Assembly: GCF_016907545.1 (NCBI RefSeq)
Contig: NZ_JAFBCD010000001.1
Span: forward strand, 2,914,001-2,978,000
DNA: 64,000 nt
Direction: 5' to 3'
Source of the DNA: Paenarthrobacter ilicis
Lineage (GTDB): Bacteria; Actinomycetota; Actinomycetes; Actinomycetales; Micrococcaceae
This document shows, piece by piece, positions 1 to 7,875 of the stretch (position 1 is its first letter; each line of letters opens with the position of its first letter). Below the pieces are notes generated by a model. It had not been told where the DNA came from. It made no database searches and worked only from the letters and a program-made list of their open reading frames with translations. The position numbers and the translations under genes were made by a program.

Positions 1-628
1 CGACTCCGGGACCATCCAGAGCCACATTGCAGCCAGCCTCACCAGATCGGTGGCCGGGTTCGGAGCCGCGCTGGTGGCGGGGGTTTCGCTGGGCCTGTTG
101 ATTGCCTGGTACGGGCGCCTGAACTCAGTGCTGAATCCGTTGCTGGAACTGTTCCGCAACACCGCCGCACTGGCCCTGTTGCCGGTGTTCACGCTGTTGC
201 TGGGCATCGGCGAAGAATCCAAGATCAGCATTGTTGCCTACGCTGCGTTCTTCCCGGTGCTGCTGAACACCATCGCCGGGGTGAAAACGGTGGACCCTTT
301 GCTCATCCGGGCCGCGCGGTCCTTGGGGCTGAACAGCTTCCGGCTCTTCCAAAAGGTGATACTCCCCTCGGCAGTACCCACCATCTTCACCGGCATCCGC
401 ATGGCCGGCACCGCGTCCATCCTGGTGCTGATCGCCGCGGAAATGGTAGGAGCGAAAGCCGGTCTGGGGTACCTGATCGTCAACGCACAGAGCAGTTTCC
501 TCATCCCCGATATGTACGCGGGCATCCTCACGGTGTCCTTGTTGGGGCTCGGCGTGAACTTCGCACTGGTGGCCCTGGAGCGGCATTTCTCGCGCTGGCG
601 GACCGCCGTCGGCGCCACCGCGTCCTGA
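1..628 (+). CDS. ABC transporter permease, sulfonate/nitrate/taurine (SsuC/TauC) type, 5' truncated
   Basis: Inner-membrane permease of a sulfonate/taurine/nitrate-class ABC importer. The reading frame is already open at base 2, so the gene starts before the window and the GTG at 50 is internal. About 209 residues are visible, with several hydrophobic helices and a typical EAA-type loop (AARSLGLNS ... KVILPSAVP) that contacts the ATPase. The C-terminus is complete. A TauD-family dioxygenase follows 66 bases later on the same strand, which suggests an organosulfur (sulfonate or sulfate ester) uptake and cleavage operon. The exact substrate cannot be told from this fragment. Confidence 0.88.
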   Translation, partial: DSGTIQSHIAASLTRSVAGFGAALVAGVSLGLLIAWYGRLNSVLNPLLELFRNTAALALLPVFTLLLGIGEESKISIVAYAAFFPVLLNTIAGVKTVDPLLIRAARSLGLNSFRLFQKVILPSAVPTIFTGIRMAGTASILVLIAAEMVGAKAGLGYLIVNAQSSFLIPDMYAGILTVSLLGLGVNFALVALERHFSRWRTAVGATAS

Positions 629-694
629 ACCAGTCCGCGGCCTGAACCACCCCCGCGGCAACCGCCGCAAGCATCCACAAAGTAAGGAAAAGCA

Positions 695-1627
695 ATGACC
701 GTCATTACCGAAACCAAGCTCCAGTTCGCCAAGCTCGGCTCCCGCATCGGGGCTGAAATACGCGGACTGGATATCAGCGGAGACCTCGATCCCGTGACAG
801 TGGCCCAGATCCGGGCTGCGCTCAACCAGCACAAGGCCCTGGTGTTCCGTGAGGCCAACATCCTCACCGATGAAGCGCAGGTGAAGTTTGCCTCGCACTT
901 TGGCCCACTCACCAAGGCCCATCCAACGGTTGCCTCGGTGGAAGGTGAGGAGAACGTCCTGCCCGTTGACAGCGAAAACGGTTCGGCCAACAACTGGCAC
1001 ACGGACGTCACGTTTGTGGTCAACCCGCCGCAGGCATCCACCCTGCGCAGCATCGATCTTCCTGCCTACGGTGGCGAGACGTTGATTGCTTCCTCGGCCG
1101 GTGCGTACCAGGACCTTCCGGAGGAGCTTCGCACCTTCGCGGACAACCTGTGGGCCATCCACACCAACGACTACGACTACTCGGTGCCAAAGAACCTGGA
1201 ACACAGCAATGCTGAGGAACGCCGCAAGGAGTTCACCCGCCTGAAGTTCGAAACCGCACACCCCGTGGTCCGGGTCCACCCGCTGACCGGCGAGCGCGGA
1301 TTGTTTATTGGGGGCTTCGCGCAGCGGCTTCGGATTGTGGGTTTGTCCAACACCGAATCGAAGGACATCATCCGTCTGCTGCAGGCGTACGTGACGCGCC
1401 CGGAGAATGTGGTCCGCGTGAACTGGGAGCCCAACCAGGTGGTCCTGTTCGATAACCGCATCACGCAGCATTACGCCCCGGACAACTACGACGGCCAGCC
1501 CCGCAAGCTCAACCGGGTGACCATTGCCGGCGACATTCCAGTGGGTATTGAGGGCAAGGCCAGCCAGGCGATCCAGGGTGATTCGAGCACGTACTCCGTG
1601 GTGGCTCCTGTGGGCCTCGACTCGTAG
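695..1627 (+). CDS. TauD/TfdA-family Fe(II)/2-oxoglutarate dioxygenase
   Basis: A 310-residue member of the taurine/alkylsulfate dioxygenase family, which oxidises the carbon next to a sulfonate or sulfate group and releases sulfite or sulfate using 2-oxoglutarate and O2. The iron-binding triad is visible: H102 and D104 in NNWHTDVTF and the distal H259 in RITQHYAP, with arginines R270/R274 placed to bind 2-oxoglutarate. AAGGAAAAGCA precedes the ATG as a ribosome site. It follows an SsuC/TauC-like permease, so a sulfur-starvation role is likely. Length and sequence fit AtsK-like alkylsulfatases as well as TauD; substrate undecided. Confidence 0.85.
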   Translation: MTVITETKLQFAKLGSRIGAEIRGLDISGDLDPVTVAQIRAALNQHKALVFREANILTDEAQVKFASHFGPLTKAHPTVASVEGEENVLPVDSENGSANNWHTDVTFVVNPPQASTLRSIDLPAYGGETLIASSAGAYQDLPEELRTFADNLWAIHTNDYDYSVPKNLEHSNAEERRKEFTRLKFETAHPVVRVHPLTGERGLFIGGFAQRLRIVGLSNTESKDIIRLLQAYVTRPENVVRVNWEPNQVVLFDNRITQHYAPDNYDGQPRKLNRVTIAGDIPVGIEGKASQAIQGDSSTYSVVAPVGLDS

Positions 1628-1652
1628 GCGCCCCCCATGTGTTGCTGTCCGC

Positions 1653-1720
1653 ACCCAACTGAGTCGCAGTTAAGCGCGTTTTGAGTCCTCATATCGCGCA
1701 CAACTGCGACTCAGTTGGGT
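1653..1720. repeat. Long perfect palindrome between convergent genes
   Basis: Two perfect 19-base arms (1653-1671 and 1702-1720), with a further inner GCGCG/CGCGC pair at 1674-1678 and 1695-1699. It fills the gap between the convergent dioxygenase and aldo-keto reductase genes. There is no clear T-run on either side, so it is either a bidirectional terminator or a dispersed palindromic element. Confidence 0.8.
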
Positions 1721-1726
1721 TAAGTG

Positions 1727-2680
1727 TCAGGGGAGGTTGTGCCCGCGGGCGGCCGTCCACAGGCCATACCATTCAGCCCGGGTCATGCCCTCCGCCACGG
1801 TTGCGGCATCGGCGCAGGCCCGGATGCGGGCGGGGTTGGTGGTTCCCACCACGGGAGAGATGCGGGCCGGATGGTTCATGAGCCAGCCCAGCAGCACCGC
1901 CTCGGGAGTTGTGTTCTTCTCGGCGGCAAGCCCCGCGAGCATCTCCGCGGCAGCTTCATCGGCAGGATCTTGCGTGTCGGCTCCCGTGTACCTGCCTTGT
2001 GCCAAGGACCCGTAAGCCTGCAGTTCAATCCCCCGGCCCATGCAGTGCTCCAACGTTCCGTGCGGGAAACTGTGATCCAGCCCCTCCGCGTTGTTGACAA
2101 GCACTGTGCTTTCCAGCCAGTCCCGCCGCAGCAAGCTCATTTCCAGCTGGTTCGCCACGATGGGTGTCTCCAGCTCATCCTGCAGGTAGGCGATCTGCGC
2201 ACCGGACATATTGGACACACCCAGTTGCCGCACCTTGCCTTCCGCCATTAACTGCCCGACGGCGGCCGCCACCTCGCGTGGGTCCATCAAGGGATCGGGG
2301 CGGTGCAGGAGGAGCACATCCACGTAATCGGTCCGGAGCCTTGCCAGGCTTTGGTTGACCCGTTCAAGAATGGCGGCCTTACTGAGGTCGTAGTGCGTTT
2401 CGAGCCCCCGCTCCCCCAGCCTGATCCCGCACTTGGTCTGCAGCTGGATTTTGTCGCGCAAACCCTGCGAACGGGCGAGGACTTCACCAAAGACGGCCTC
2501 GGACTTCCCACTGCGGTAGATATCCGCGTGGTCGAACAACTCAATGCCGATGTCCTGTGCGGCGTCAATCGCCGCAGCTGCCTGATCGATGTCAGCGGAT
2601 CCATAGGACGTTCCGTCCCACGGCCCACCCAGGCCCATGCAGCCGTAAATGAGGCGTCCCCGCCCGTTCGCAGCAGTCAC
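1727..2680 (-). CDS. Aldo/keto reductase
   Basis: A 317-residue NAD(P)H-dependent aldo-keto reductase with a (beta/alpha)8 barrel. The catalytic tetrad can be assigned: Asp and Tyr in FDHADIY, Lys in LQTKCGI, His in LLLHRPDP. The GTG start lies 4 bases after the stop of the glucosidase gene upstream, so this is the last gene of the alpha-glucoside operon. That context suggests it reduces or oxidises a sugar or a sugar-derived carbonyl, but the substrate is an inference. It resembles the YdhF-like branch of the family. Confidence 0.87.
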   Translation of the reverse strand: MTAANGRGRLIYGCMGLGGPWDGTSYGSADIDQAAAAIDAAQDIGIELFDHADIYRSGKSEAVFGEVLARSQGLRDKIQLQTKCGIRLGERGLETHYDLSKAAILERVNQSLARLRTDYVDVLLLHRPDPLMDPREVAAAVGQLMAEGKVRQLGVSNMSGAQIAYLQDELETPIVANQLEMSLLRRDWLESTVLVNNAEGLDHSFPHGTLEHCMGRGIELQAYGSLAQGRYTGADTQDPADEAAAEMLAGLAAEKNTTPEAVLLGWLMNHPARISPVVGTTNPARIRACADAATVAEGMTRAEWYGLWTAARGHNLP

Positions 2681-2684
2681 GCGG

Positions 2685-4439
2685 TCAGGCCTTGTCCAGG
2701 ATCCACACCGTGGTGTCAGAAGGCAGCTTGCCGTCCTCCAACGGGCCGCTGGCCACCAGGACGTCGCCTTCGGGCAGAGCCACGGGCTCGCTGCCGAAGT
2801 TCGTCAGCGTGTGCCAGCCGCCGGGGCGGCTGAAGTGCAGCACATCCGGGTTGCCGGTCTCCACCCAATGAAGTTCCTCGGCGGTCTGCAGCTCGCTGCG
2901 CAGCCTCAAGGCTTCCCGGTAGAGCTCCAGGGTTGAACCTTTGACGCCTTCCTGCGTGGAGACTGCGTAGTTGGCGAACCACTCCGGTTGGGGCAGGTGG
3001 GCGTTGCCGGATCCGAAACCGAAGGAGGTACCGTCCGGTGTCCACGGCAGCGGTACACGGCAACCGTCGCGGCCGATCTCAACGCCCTTGTTCCGGAAGA
3101 AGGAGGGGTCCTGGCGCTCCGAGTCGGGGATATCGGTGACTTCCTGCAACCCGAGCTCTTCGCCCTGGTACAGGTACGCCGAGCCGGGCAACGCCAGCAG
3201 CAGCAAGGACGCGGCGCGTGCCCTGCGCAAGCCGAGTTCGACGTTGAGCTCATCCGCAGGCGCGCCTGCCAGCAACCAGCCCTTGCCGTCCTGGCCCTTG
3301 GGTTCCCCACCGGTGAGATCCTGGGCTGCGTTGGTTCCCTGAGCCACGGAACCGCCCTTGGGCAGGCCGTAGCGGGTGGCGTGACGGACGACGTCGTGAT
3401 TGGAGAAAACCCAGGTGGAGGACGCTCCGGATTCCTGGGCCGCCGCCAGGTTGTCCGTGATGATCTTCCGGAACGAGGCAGCATCAAAGTCGGACTGCAG
3501 AAGGTCGAAGTTGAAGGCCTGGCCGAGGCCTTCCGGACTGGCGTAACGGGCACGGCGTGACTCGTGGACCCACGCTTCCGCTACCGCGGTACGGGGCGGC
3601 GTGTACTCGTTGAACAGCTTGCGCCACTCAGCGTAGACCTCGTGGACTTCGTCGCGATCCCAGAACGGGTGCGAGCCGTCAGTGAAGCCGTCGGTCCCGT
3701 GCGCCTTGGCCGCAAGGTCCGCCTTCATGGGCATCGGCTCGGAAAGATCTTTCGCCATGCCGTGGGCAACATCGATGCGGAAGCCGTCAACGCCCCGGTC
3801 CGACCAGAAACGCAGAGTCTTCAGGAAGTCCTCGCGGATCTCCGGGTTCTCCCAGTTGAAGTCCGGCTGCTCCTTGGCGAAGATGTGCATGTACCACTGC
3901 CCCGGCGTGCCGTCCGGTTCGGTGATGCGCTCCCAGATGGGGCCACCGAAAACAGAATCCCAGTCCGACGGCGGCAATTCGCCGTTCTCGCCACGGCCAT
4001 CGCGGAAGATGTAGCGCTCACGGGCAGCAGAACCCTTGGGCGATGCCAGCGCTTCCTTGAACCACTCGTGGCGGTCTGACGAGTGATTGGGAACGATGTC
4101 CGCCACGATTTTGATGCCAGCGGCGTGCAGTGCTGCCGCCATCTCGTCAAAGTCCTCCAACGTGCCGAGCTTCGGATCCACGTTGCGGTAGTCATCGACG
4201 TCGTAGCCGCCGTCCGCCAGCGCCGACGGGTAGAACGGGCTCAGCCAGACGGCGTCGATCCCCAGTTCCTTGAGGTAAGGAACCTTGGCAGTGATGCCCT
4301 TGATGTCGCCGAGGCCGTCGCCGTTGGCGTCATGGAAGCTGCGCGGGTAGATCTGGTAGACAGCTGCCTGGCGCCACCAGTTGGGGTCTGCCATGCGCTC
4401 AGCGTCGGTACGATGTGCCTGCGTAGTGGGGGTACTCAC
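2685..4439 (-). CDS. GH13 alpha-glucosidase (oligo-1,6-glucosidase / AglA type)
   Basis: A 584-residue retaining alpha-glucosidase of glycoside hydrolase family 13, cytoplasmic (no signal peptide). The conserved regions are clear: nucleophile D223 in GFRIDVAHG, acid/base E288 in VAEAWVHE, and transition-state stabiliser D349 in FSNHDVVRH. The N-terminal VYQIYPRSFHDANGDG is typical of the oligo-1,6-glucosidase/alpha-glucosidase subgroup. The start is a GTG preceded by AAAGGAG. It lies downstream of an ABC sugar importer, so imported alpha-glucosides are probably hydrolysed here. An AT-rich palindrome sits 13 bases before the start, pointing to local control by the ROK repressor. Confidence 0.92.
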   Translation of the reverse strand: MSTPTTQAHRTDAERMADPNWWRQAAVYQIYPRSFHDANGDGLGDIKGITAKVPYLKELGIDAVWLSPFYPSALADGGYDVDDYRNVDPKLGTLEDFDEMAAALHAAGIKIVADIVPNHSSDRHEWFKEALASPKGSAARERYIFRDGRGENGELPPSDWDSVFGGPIWERITEPDGTPGQWYMHIFAKEQPDFNWENPEIREDFLKTLRFWSDRGVDGFRIDVAHGMAKDLSEPMPMKADLAAKAHGTDGFTDGSHPFWDRDEVHEVYAEWRKLFNEYTPPRTAVAEAWVHESRRARYASPEGLGQAFNFDLLQSDFDAASFRKIITDNLAAAQESGASSTWVFSNHDVVRHATRYGLPKGGSVAQGTNAAQDLTGGEPKGQDGKGWLLAGAPADELNVELGLRRARAASLLLLALPGSAYLYQGEELGLQEVTDIPDSERQDPSFFRNKGVEIGRDGCRVPLPWTPDGTSFGFGSGNAHLPQPEWFANYAVSTQEGVKGSTLELYREALRLRSELQTAEELHWVETGNPDVLHFSRPGGWHTLTNFGSEPVALPEGDVLVASGPLEDGKLPSDTTVWILDKA

Positions 4440-4451
4440 GAAACTCCTTTG

Positions 4452-4471
4452 ATTTAGAATCTAAATTTATG
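4452..4471. promoter_or_regulatory. Candidate ROK-repressor operator before the glucosidase gene
   Basis: A perfect 15-base palindrome, ATTTAGA-A-TCTAAAT (4452-4466), in the 76-base gap between permease and glucosidase genes. It continues as TCTAAATTTATG (4460-4471), a 12-mer that recurs exactly at 7800-7811 and nearly at 7724-7735 near the ROK gene. The AT-richness is striking in this GC-rich genome. Operator function is inferred from repetition and position. Confidence 0.65.
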
Positions 4472-4515
4472 TTCCGGTCCAGTATGAAACGGCCGGAGGT
4501 TGAAGGTCAACAGGG

Positions 4516-5436
4516 CTAGCCCTTCACCGCGCCCTGGGTAACGCCGGCCATGACCCACCGTTGCGTAAACAAATACGCAACAATCGCGGGTGCCATGGCC
4601 ATCAAGTAGGACGCAAAGGACACGTGGTAGTTATTGCTGAACTGGGTCTGGAAGAGGTTCTGACGGACAGGCAGTGTTTGCAGTGCCGGATCGGAAATAA
4701 TCAGCGACGGCATCATGAAGTCATTCCAGGCGTAAAGGAAGGCGAAGATGCCCACGGTTGCACTCATCGGCGCCAGCAAGGGAAAAATCAGCTTCCAGAA
4801 GGTCTGCCACGTGGTGGCGCCGTCGATCCTGGCGCTCTCCTCCAACTCCATGGGAATCGACCGCAGAAAAGCCGTGAACAACAGGACACTGAAGCTCAAC
4901 TGGAACATGGTGGCCAGCAGGATCACGCCCAACGGATTGTCCAGGCCCAAACGGCCCGTCAGCTGGATCTGCGGCAGCGCCACTACTGGGAAGGGAATGA
5001 ACATTGCCCCCAACAGGTAGAAGAACGAGTACCGGAACAGCCTGCGTTCCCAGTTGCGGACAATCGCGTAGGAGGCGAAAGCCGCCAGGATGATGGTCGC
5101 GGATACCGTGCCGGCGGTGACCAGCAAGGACATGGCAGCACCCACCGGGAAGTTGGTCAGGGTCCAGGCCTGCACAAAGCCGTCCATGCTCAATGGTGCC
5201 GGGAAAGAAAAGGCATTTCCATCCACGGCCTGGCCCTGCGTCTTGAACGCCATGGAGATAGTGACGTAAAGGGGCAGGAGCACTGTCACTGCGCACAGAA
5301 CCAGAATGGTGGTGGCGGACCAGTTCACCCGCTCCACGGTGGAACCGGACTTGCCGGGCGACGCCGGCTTGGTGGAGGTGGACGTTGCTGTGCGCTCGGT
5401 GGAGGTGGTCTTGCCGGGGGTCAATTGGTTGGTCAT
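4516..5436 (-). CDS. ABC sugar permease, MalG-type
   Basis: A 306-residue inner-membrane permease of the carbohydrate uptake CUT1 family (MalG side). It has about six transmembrane helices and the EAA loop ESARIDGATTWQTFWKLIFP. The charged, Thr/Ser-rich N-terminus (about 30 residues) is cytoplasmic. Its ATG overlaps the previous permease stop as TGATG; a GTG one codon earlier (5439) is an alternative start. No ATPase gene is in the operon, so a shared MsiK-like ATPase encoded elsewhere would be needed, as is usual in actinobacteria. Confidence 0.92.
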   Translation of the reverse strand: MTNQLTPGKTTSTERTATSTSTKPASPGKSGSTVERVNWSATTILVLCAVTVLLPLYVTISMAFKTQGQAVDGNAFSFPAPLSMDGFVQAWTLTNFPVGAAMSLLVTAGTVSATIILAAFASYAIVRNWERRLFRYSFFYLLGAMFIPFPVVALPQIQLTGRLGLDNPLGVILLATMFQLSFSVLLFTAFLRSIPMELEESARIDGATTWQTFWKLIFPLLAPMSATVGIFAFLYAWNDFMMPSLIISDPALQTLPVRQNLFQTQFSNNYHVSFASYLMAMAPAIVAYLFTQRWVMAGVTQGAVKG

Positions 5437-6341
5437 CACAGTGCATTCCGTCCGCGTGTCAGCGAAAGCTGTACAAGAGAGATCACGATTGCCACCACGA
5501 AGAAGATCGTGGCATTGGCCATTTGGTAGGCGTAGTCGCCGCCATTGAAGCCCGAGATGACGGTCATCGCGATGCTTCTGGTTGAGGTTCCCGGGCCACC
5601 GTTGGTCAGCCCGACGATGATGTCGTAGGCGTTCAGGAAGCCCTTGAAGCCAAGAATGATATTGATGACCACGTAACCGGAAACCAATGGGAGCGTGATC
5701 TTGACCAGCTGCTGGAACTTGCTGGCGCCGTCGATCTCCGCCGCCTCATAGACGTCGCCGGGCACCGCAACGAGGCCGGCAATATAGATCAGCAGCGCCC
5801 CCGGCACAGCCTGCCAGGCCGTGACCAGCACGATGGCAACCCAGGCAAAATCGGGATTGGCCAGCAGGCTGCTCTCCAGCCACGGGATTCCGGCCGCGGC
5901 GCCGAGCGATGGCAGCGAGTTGGAAAACAGGAAGTTGAAGACGTAGGCGATGATGATGCCGGACACCACCATCGGAATCACAAAAATGGTGCGCAGCGCG
6001 GACTTCATCCGGATCCGGGAGGTCAGCCCCACCGCCAGGAGGAAGGCCACCACGTTGACCGCGATGACTGTGACGATGGAAAACCCGAAGGTGAACAGGT
6101 AACTCTGGAGGATCGCGGGATCGCTGAAGATCGCGATGTAGTTGGTCAGGCCCACAAATTTCCAGTCACCGATTCCAATGGAATCCGTGAAGCTGAAAAA
6201 GATGCCGACGATGCCCGGGACGGTGATGGCCAGGGTGAACAGGACCAGGCTGGGTACCAGGAAAAGGTAAAAAATGGGCTCGACCCGGCGCTTGCTGCGC
6301 CGCTGCCCGGCGGTGGTGGAGGATGTGGTGATCTGGGACAT
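5436..6341 (-). CDS. ABC sugar permease, MalF-type
   Basis: A 301-residue partner permease with six predicted transmembrane helices and an EAA loop (YEAAEIDGASKFQQLVKITL). I start it at MSQITTSS (ATG at 6341), which lies 23 bases after the binding-protein stop; the longer open frame to 6392 would overlap that gene and begins with non-membrane sequence. With the neighbouring MalG-type permease and lipoprotein it forms the import complex for an oligosaccharide, probably an alpha-glucoside given the downstream GH13 enzyme. Confidence 0.91.
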   Translation of the reverse strand: MSQITTSSTTAGQRRSKRRVEPIFYLFLVPSLVLFTLAITVPGIVGIFFSFTDSIGIGDWKFVGLTNYIAIFSDPAILQSYLFTFGFSIVTVIAVNVVAFLLAVGLTSRIRMKSALRTIFVIPMVVSGIIIAYVFNFLFSNSLPSLGAAAGIPWLESSLLANPDFAWVAIVLVTAWQAVPGALLIYIAGLVAVPGDVYEAAEIDGASKFQQLVKITLPLVSGYVVINIILGFKGFLNAYDIIVGLTNGGPGTSTRSIAMTVISGFNGGDYAYQMANATIFFVVAIVISLVQLSLTRGRNAL

Positions 6342-6364
6342 GGTGATGACTCCGTGGTCCGGCA

Positions 6365-7636
6365 CTACTGGCGGAAAGCCAGGCGCGCCCAATCTGCGTC
6401 GAGTGTATTGAGGGTGGACTCCGGCGTTGCGCCGAAGATGAGTGCCTGCGTGTAGTTCATGATCGGGATGGTCTTTGGCACCAGGACGGATGGTCCCTGA
6501 TACACACGCGAGGCGTCGTAGTACTGCACCATGCCCTCAATCCGGGGATCCGGGACCACCGCTGAGTCCTTGGTGGGGGCGAATCCCAGCTGCGACTTGT
6601 TGTAGGCCTCAATAACGTCCGGCTGGTAGAGGTACTCCAGGAAGTCCCGCGCAGCTTCCTTGTGTTTTGATGCTTCCGGGATCCATGCCGCGAGGTCCAC
6701 GTTGACGCGGACGCGCAGGTCCTGGGGATCCTCGGTCATCGGCAGGGGAAAAGTACCGAGCTGCAGATCAGGGGCCGTTTTGGCGATCTCGCTGAAGGCC
6801 CATGGTCCCTGCAGGTACATTGCAGCCTTGCCTTGGGAGAAGGCCAGATTACCGTCACCGTAGGCCCTGCTGGCAGCGTCTTTGTTGACATACGTCGAGG
6901 CCAGTTTGAGCATCTTGGCCACGGGCTGCTCGAAGTCCTTGCGGAAGGAAACCGCGGACTCCGGTCCCACACCCGTGCCTTCCGCCGCAAGTTTGTCGAA
7001 GAAGTCCAGGGTGTCCACCTGGCCGCCAACGGAGTAGTCGAACCAGCCCTGGGCTATGGTCCAGTCGTCCTTCCATGTGGCATAAAAGGGCGTGACCCCC
7101 GCAGCCTTCAATTTCTCGCAAGCTGCCGTCAGCTCGCTCCACGTGGTGGGTATCTTGATGTTGTTGGCGGCGAAGATCTCCTTGTTGTAAATGACCGAGG
7201 ACGCCATCACGGAGTACGGGAGCGCGCTGGTCCGGTCCTGATAGGAGCCGTACTGGTCCATCAGGGGTTTGAGGTCCTCACGGATGCGGGTGGCAGCCCC
7301 GGTATCGGAAAGATCACTCAGGGCACCGCGCTGGACAAACCGGGACGTCTCCATGTTGTAGTTGGCCAAGGCGATGTCCGGCGGGTTGCCCCGAACAAAG
7401 CTGGCCGAGACCACGTCCACGCCGGAGGTGTCCAGGACAACTTCGGTGTTGCTCTGCGAAGCGTTGTACTCCGCTACCAGCTTGGTCATGAAGCCGATAG
7501 CTTCACGTTTGCTGAAGGTAAAACGGATGGTTTCCTTGCCTTGGCCCCCGGTGCACCCCGTGAGGAGGCCGGCCAGCAATGCCAGCGCCAGCCCAAGGGT
7601 CACCGCCGCCCGGCGTTTCTTGCGTGTAGGTTTCAC
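6365..7636 (-). CDS. ABC sugar-binding lipoprotein (SBP family 1)
   Basis: A 423-residue extracellular solute-binding protein. The N-terminus has a KPTRKKRR charged stretch, a hydrophobic segment and the lipobox LLTGC with the lipidated Cys at 28. The rest is a family-1 periplasmic-binding fold (IYNKEIFAANNIKIPTTWSE is a typical motif). The start is a GTG. It is the first gene of the five-gene operon (binding protein, two permeases, glucosidase, aldo-keto reductase) and is divergent from the ROK regulator, with AT-rich palindromes in the shared promoter region. Confidence 0.92.
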   Translation of the reverse strand: MKPTRKKRRAAVTLGLALALLAGLLTGCTGGQGKETIRFTFSKREAIGFMTKLVAEYNASQSNTEVVLDTSGVDVVSASFVRGNPPDIALANYNMETSRFVQRGALSDLSDTGAATRIREDLKPLMDQYGSYQDRTSALPYSVMASSVIYNKEIFAANNIKIPTTWSELTAACEKLKAAGVTPFYATWKDDWTIAQGWFDYSVGGQVDTLDFFDKLAAEGTGVGPESAVSFRKDFEQPVAKMLKLASTYVNKDAASRAYGDGNLAFSQGKAAMYLQGPWAFSEIAKTAPDLQLGTFPLPMTEDPQDLRVRVNVDLAAWIPEASKHKEAARDFLEYLYQPDVIEAYNKSQLGFAPTKDSAVVPDPRIEGMVQYYDASRVYQGPSVLVPKTIPIMNYTQALIFGATPESTLNTLDADWARLAFRQ

Positions 7637-7712
7637 AGACTCCGTGGTCCTTTCGTCATGCGGACCCCAGTGGCCGCCGTGCCCTGCCCCGCGGCACGTG
7701 AGCGCGGAGAAG

Positions 7713-7735
7713 TTTAGATAGGATGTAAATTTATA
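7713..7735. promoter_or_regulatory. Candidate ROK operator, binding-protein side
   Basis: Imperfect palindrome TTTAGAT-AGG-ATGTAAA (7713-7729, one mismatch), continuing as TGTAAATTTATA (7724-7735). It lies 77 bases upstream of the binding-protein start and matches the sites at 4452 and 7800. Confidence 0.6.
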
Positions 7736-7799
7736 ACCTGTCGATAATGGTGAGTGATCCGCGCCACAACGTCAAGCCTTTCCGTGAAATGCTTCGTCA

Positions 7800-7824
7800 T
7801 CTAAATTTATGGACTAAATTTAGA
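7800..7824. promoter_or_regulatory. Candidate ROK operator, regulator side
   Basis: Perfect inverted repeat TCTAAATTTA (7800-7809) / TAAATTTAGA (7815-7824) with a 5-base spacer. It lies 51 bases before the chosen ROK start, which fits autoregulation. The left arm repeats the 12-mer found before the glucosidase gene. Confidence 0.65.
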
Positions 7825-7875
7825 GGGATCGTTCCATCGCTCCCGAAGGACGAACCAAAGAGTCTGGAGTTCCCC

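Noticed and set aside
125..1654. A 509-codon minus-strand frame over the permease and dioxygenase
   Set aside because: Spans two genuine genes in antisense; no protein signatures.
7747..7875. Upstream start for the ROK gene
   Set aside because: Would translate through the palindromic operator; ATG 7876 has a ribosome site and fits family length.
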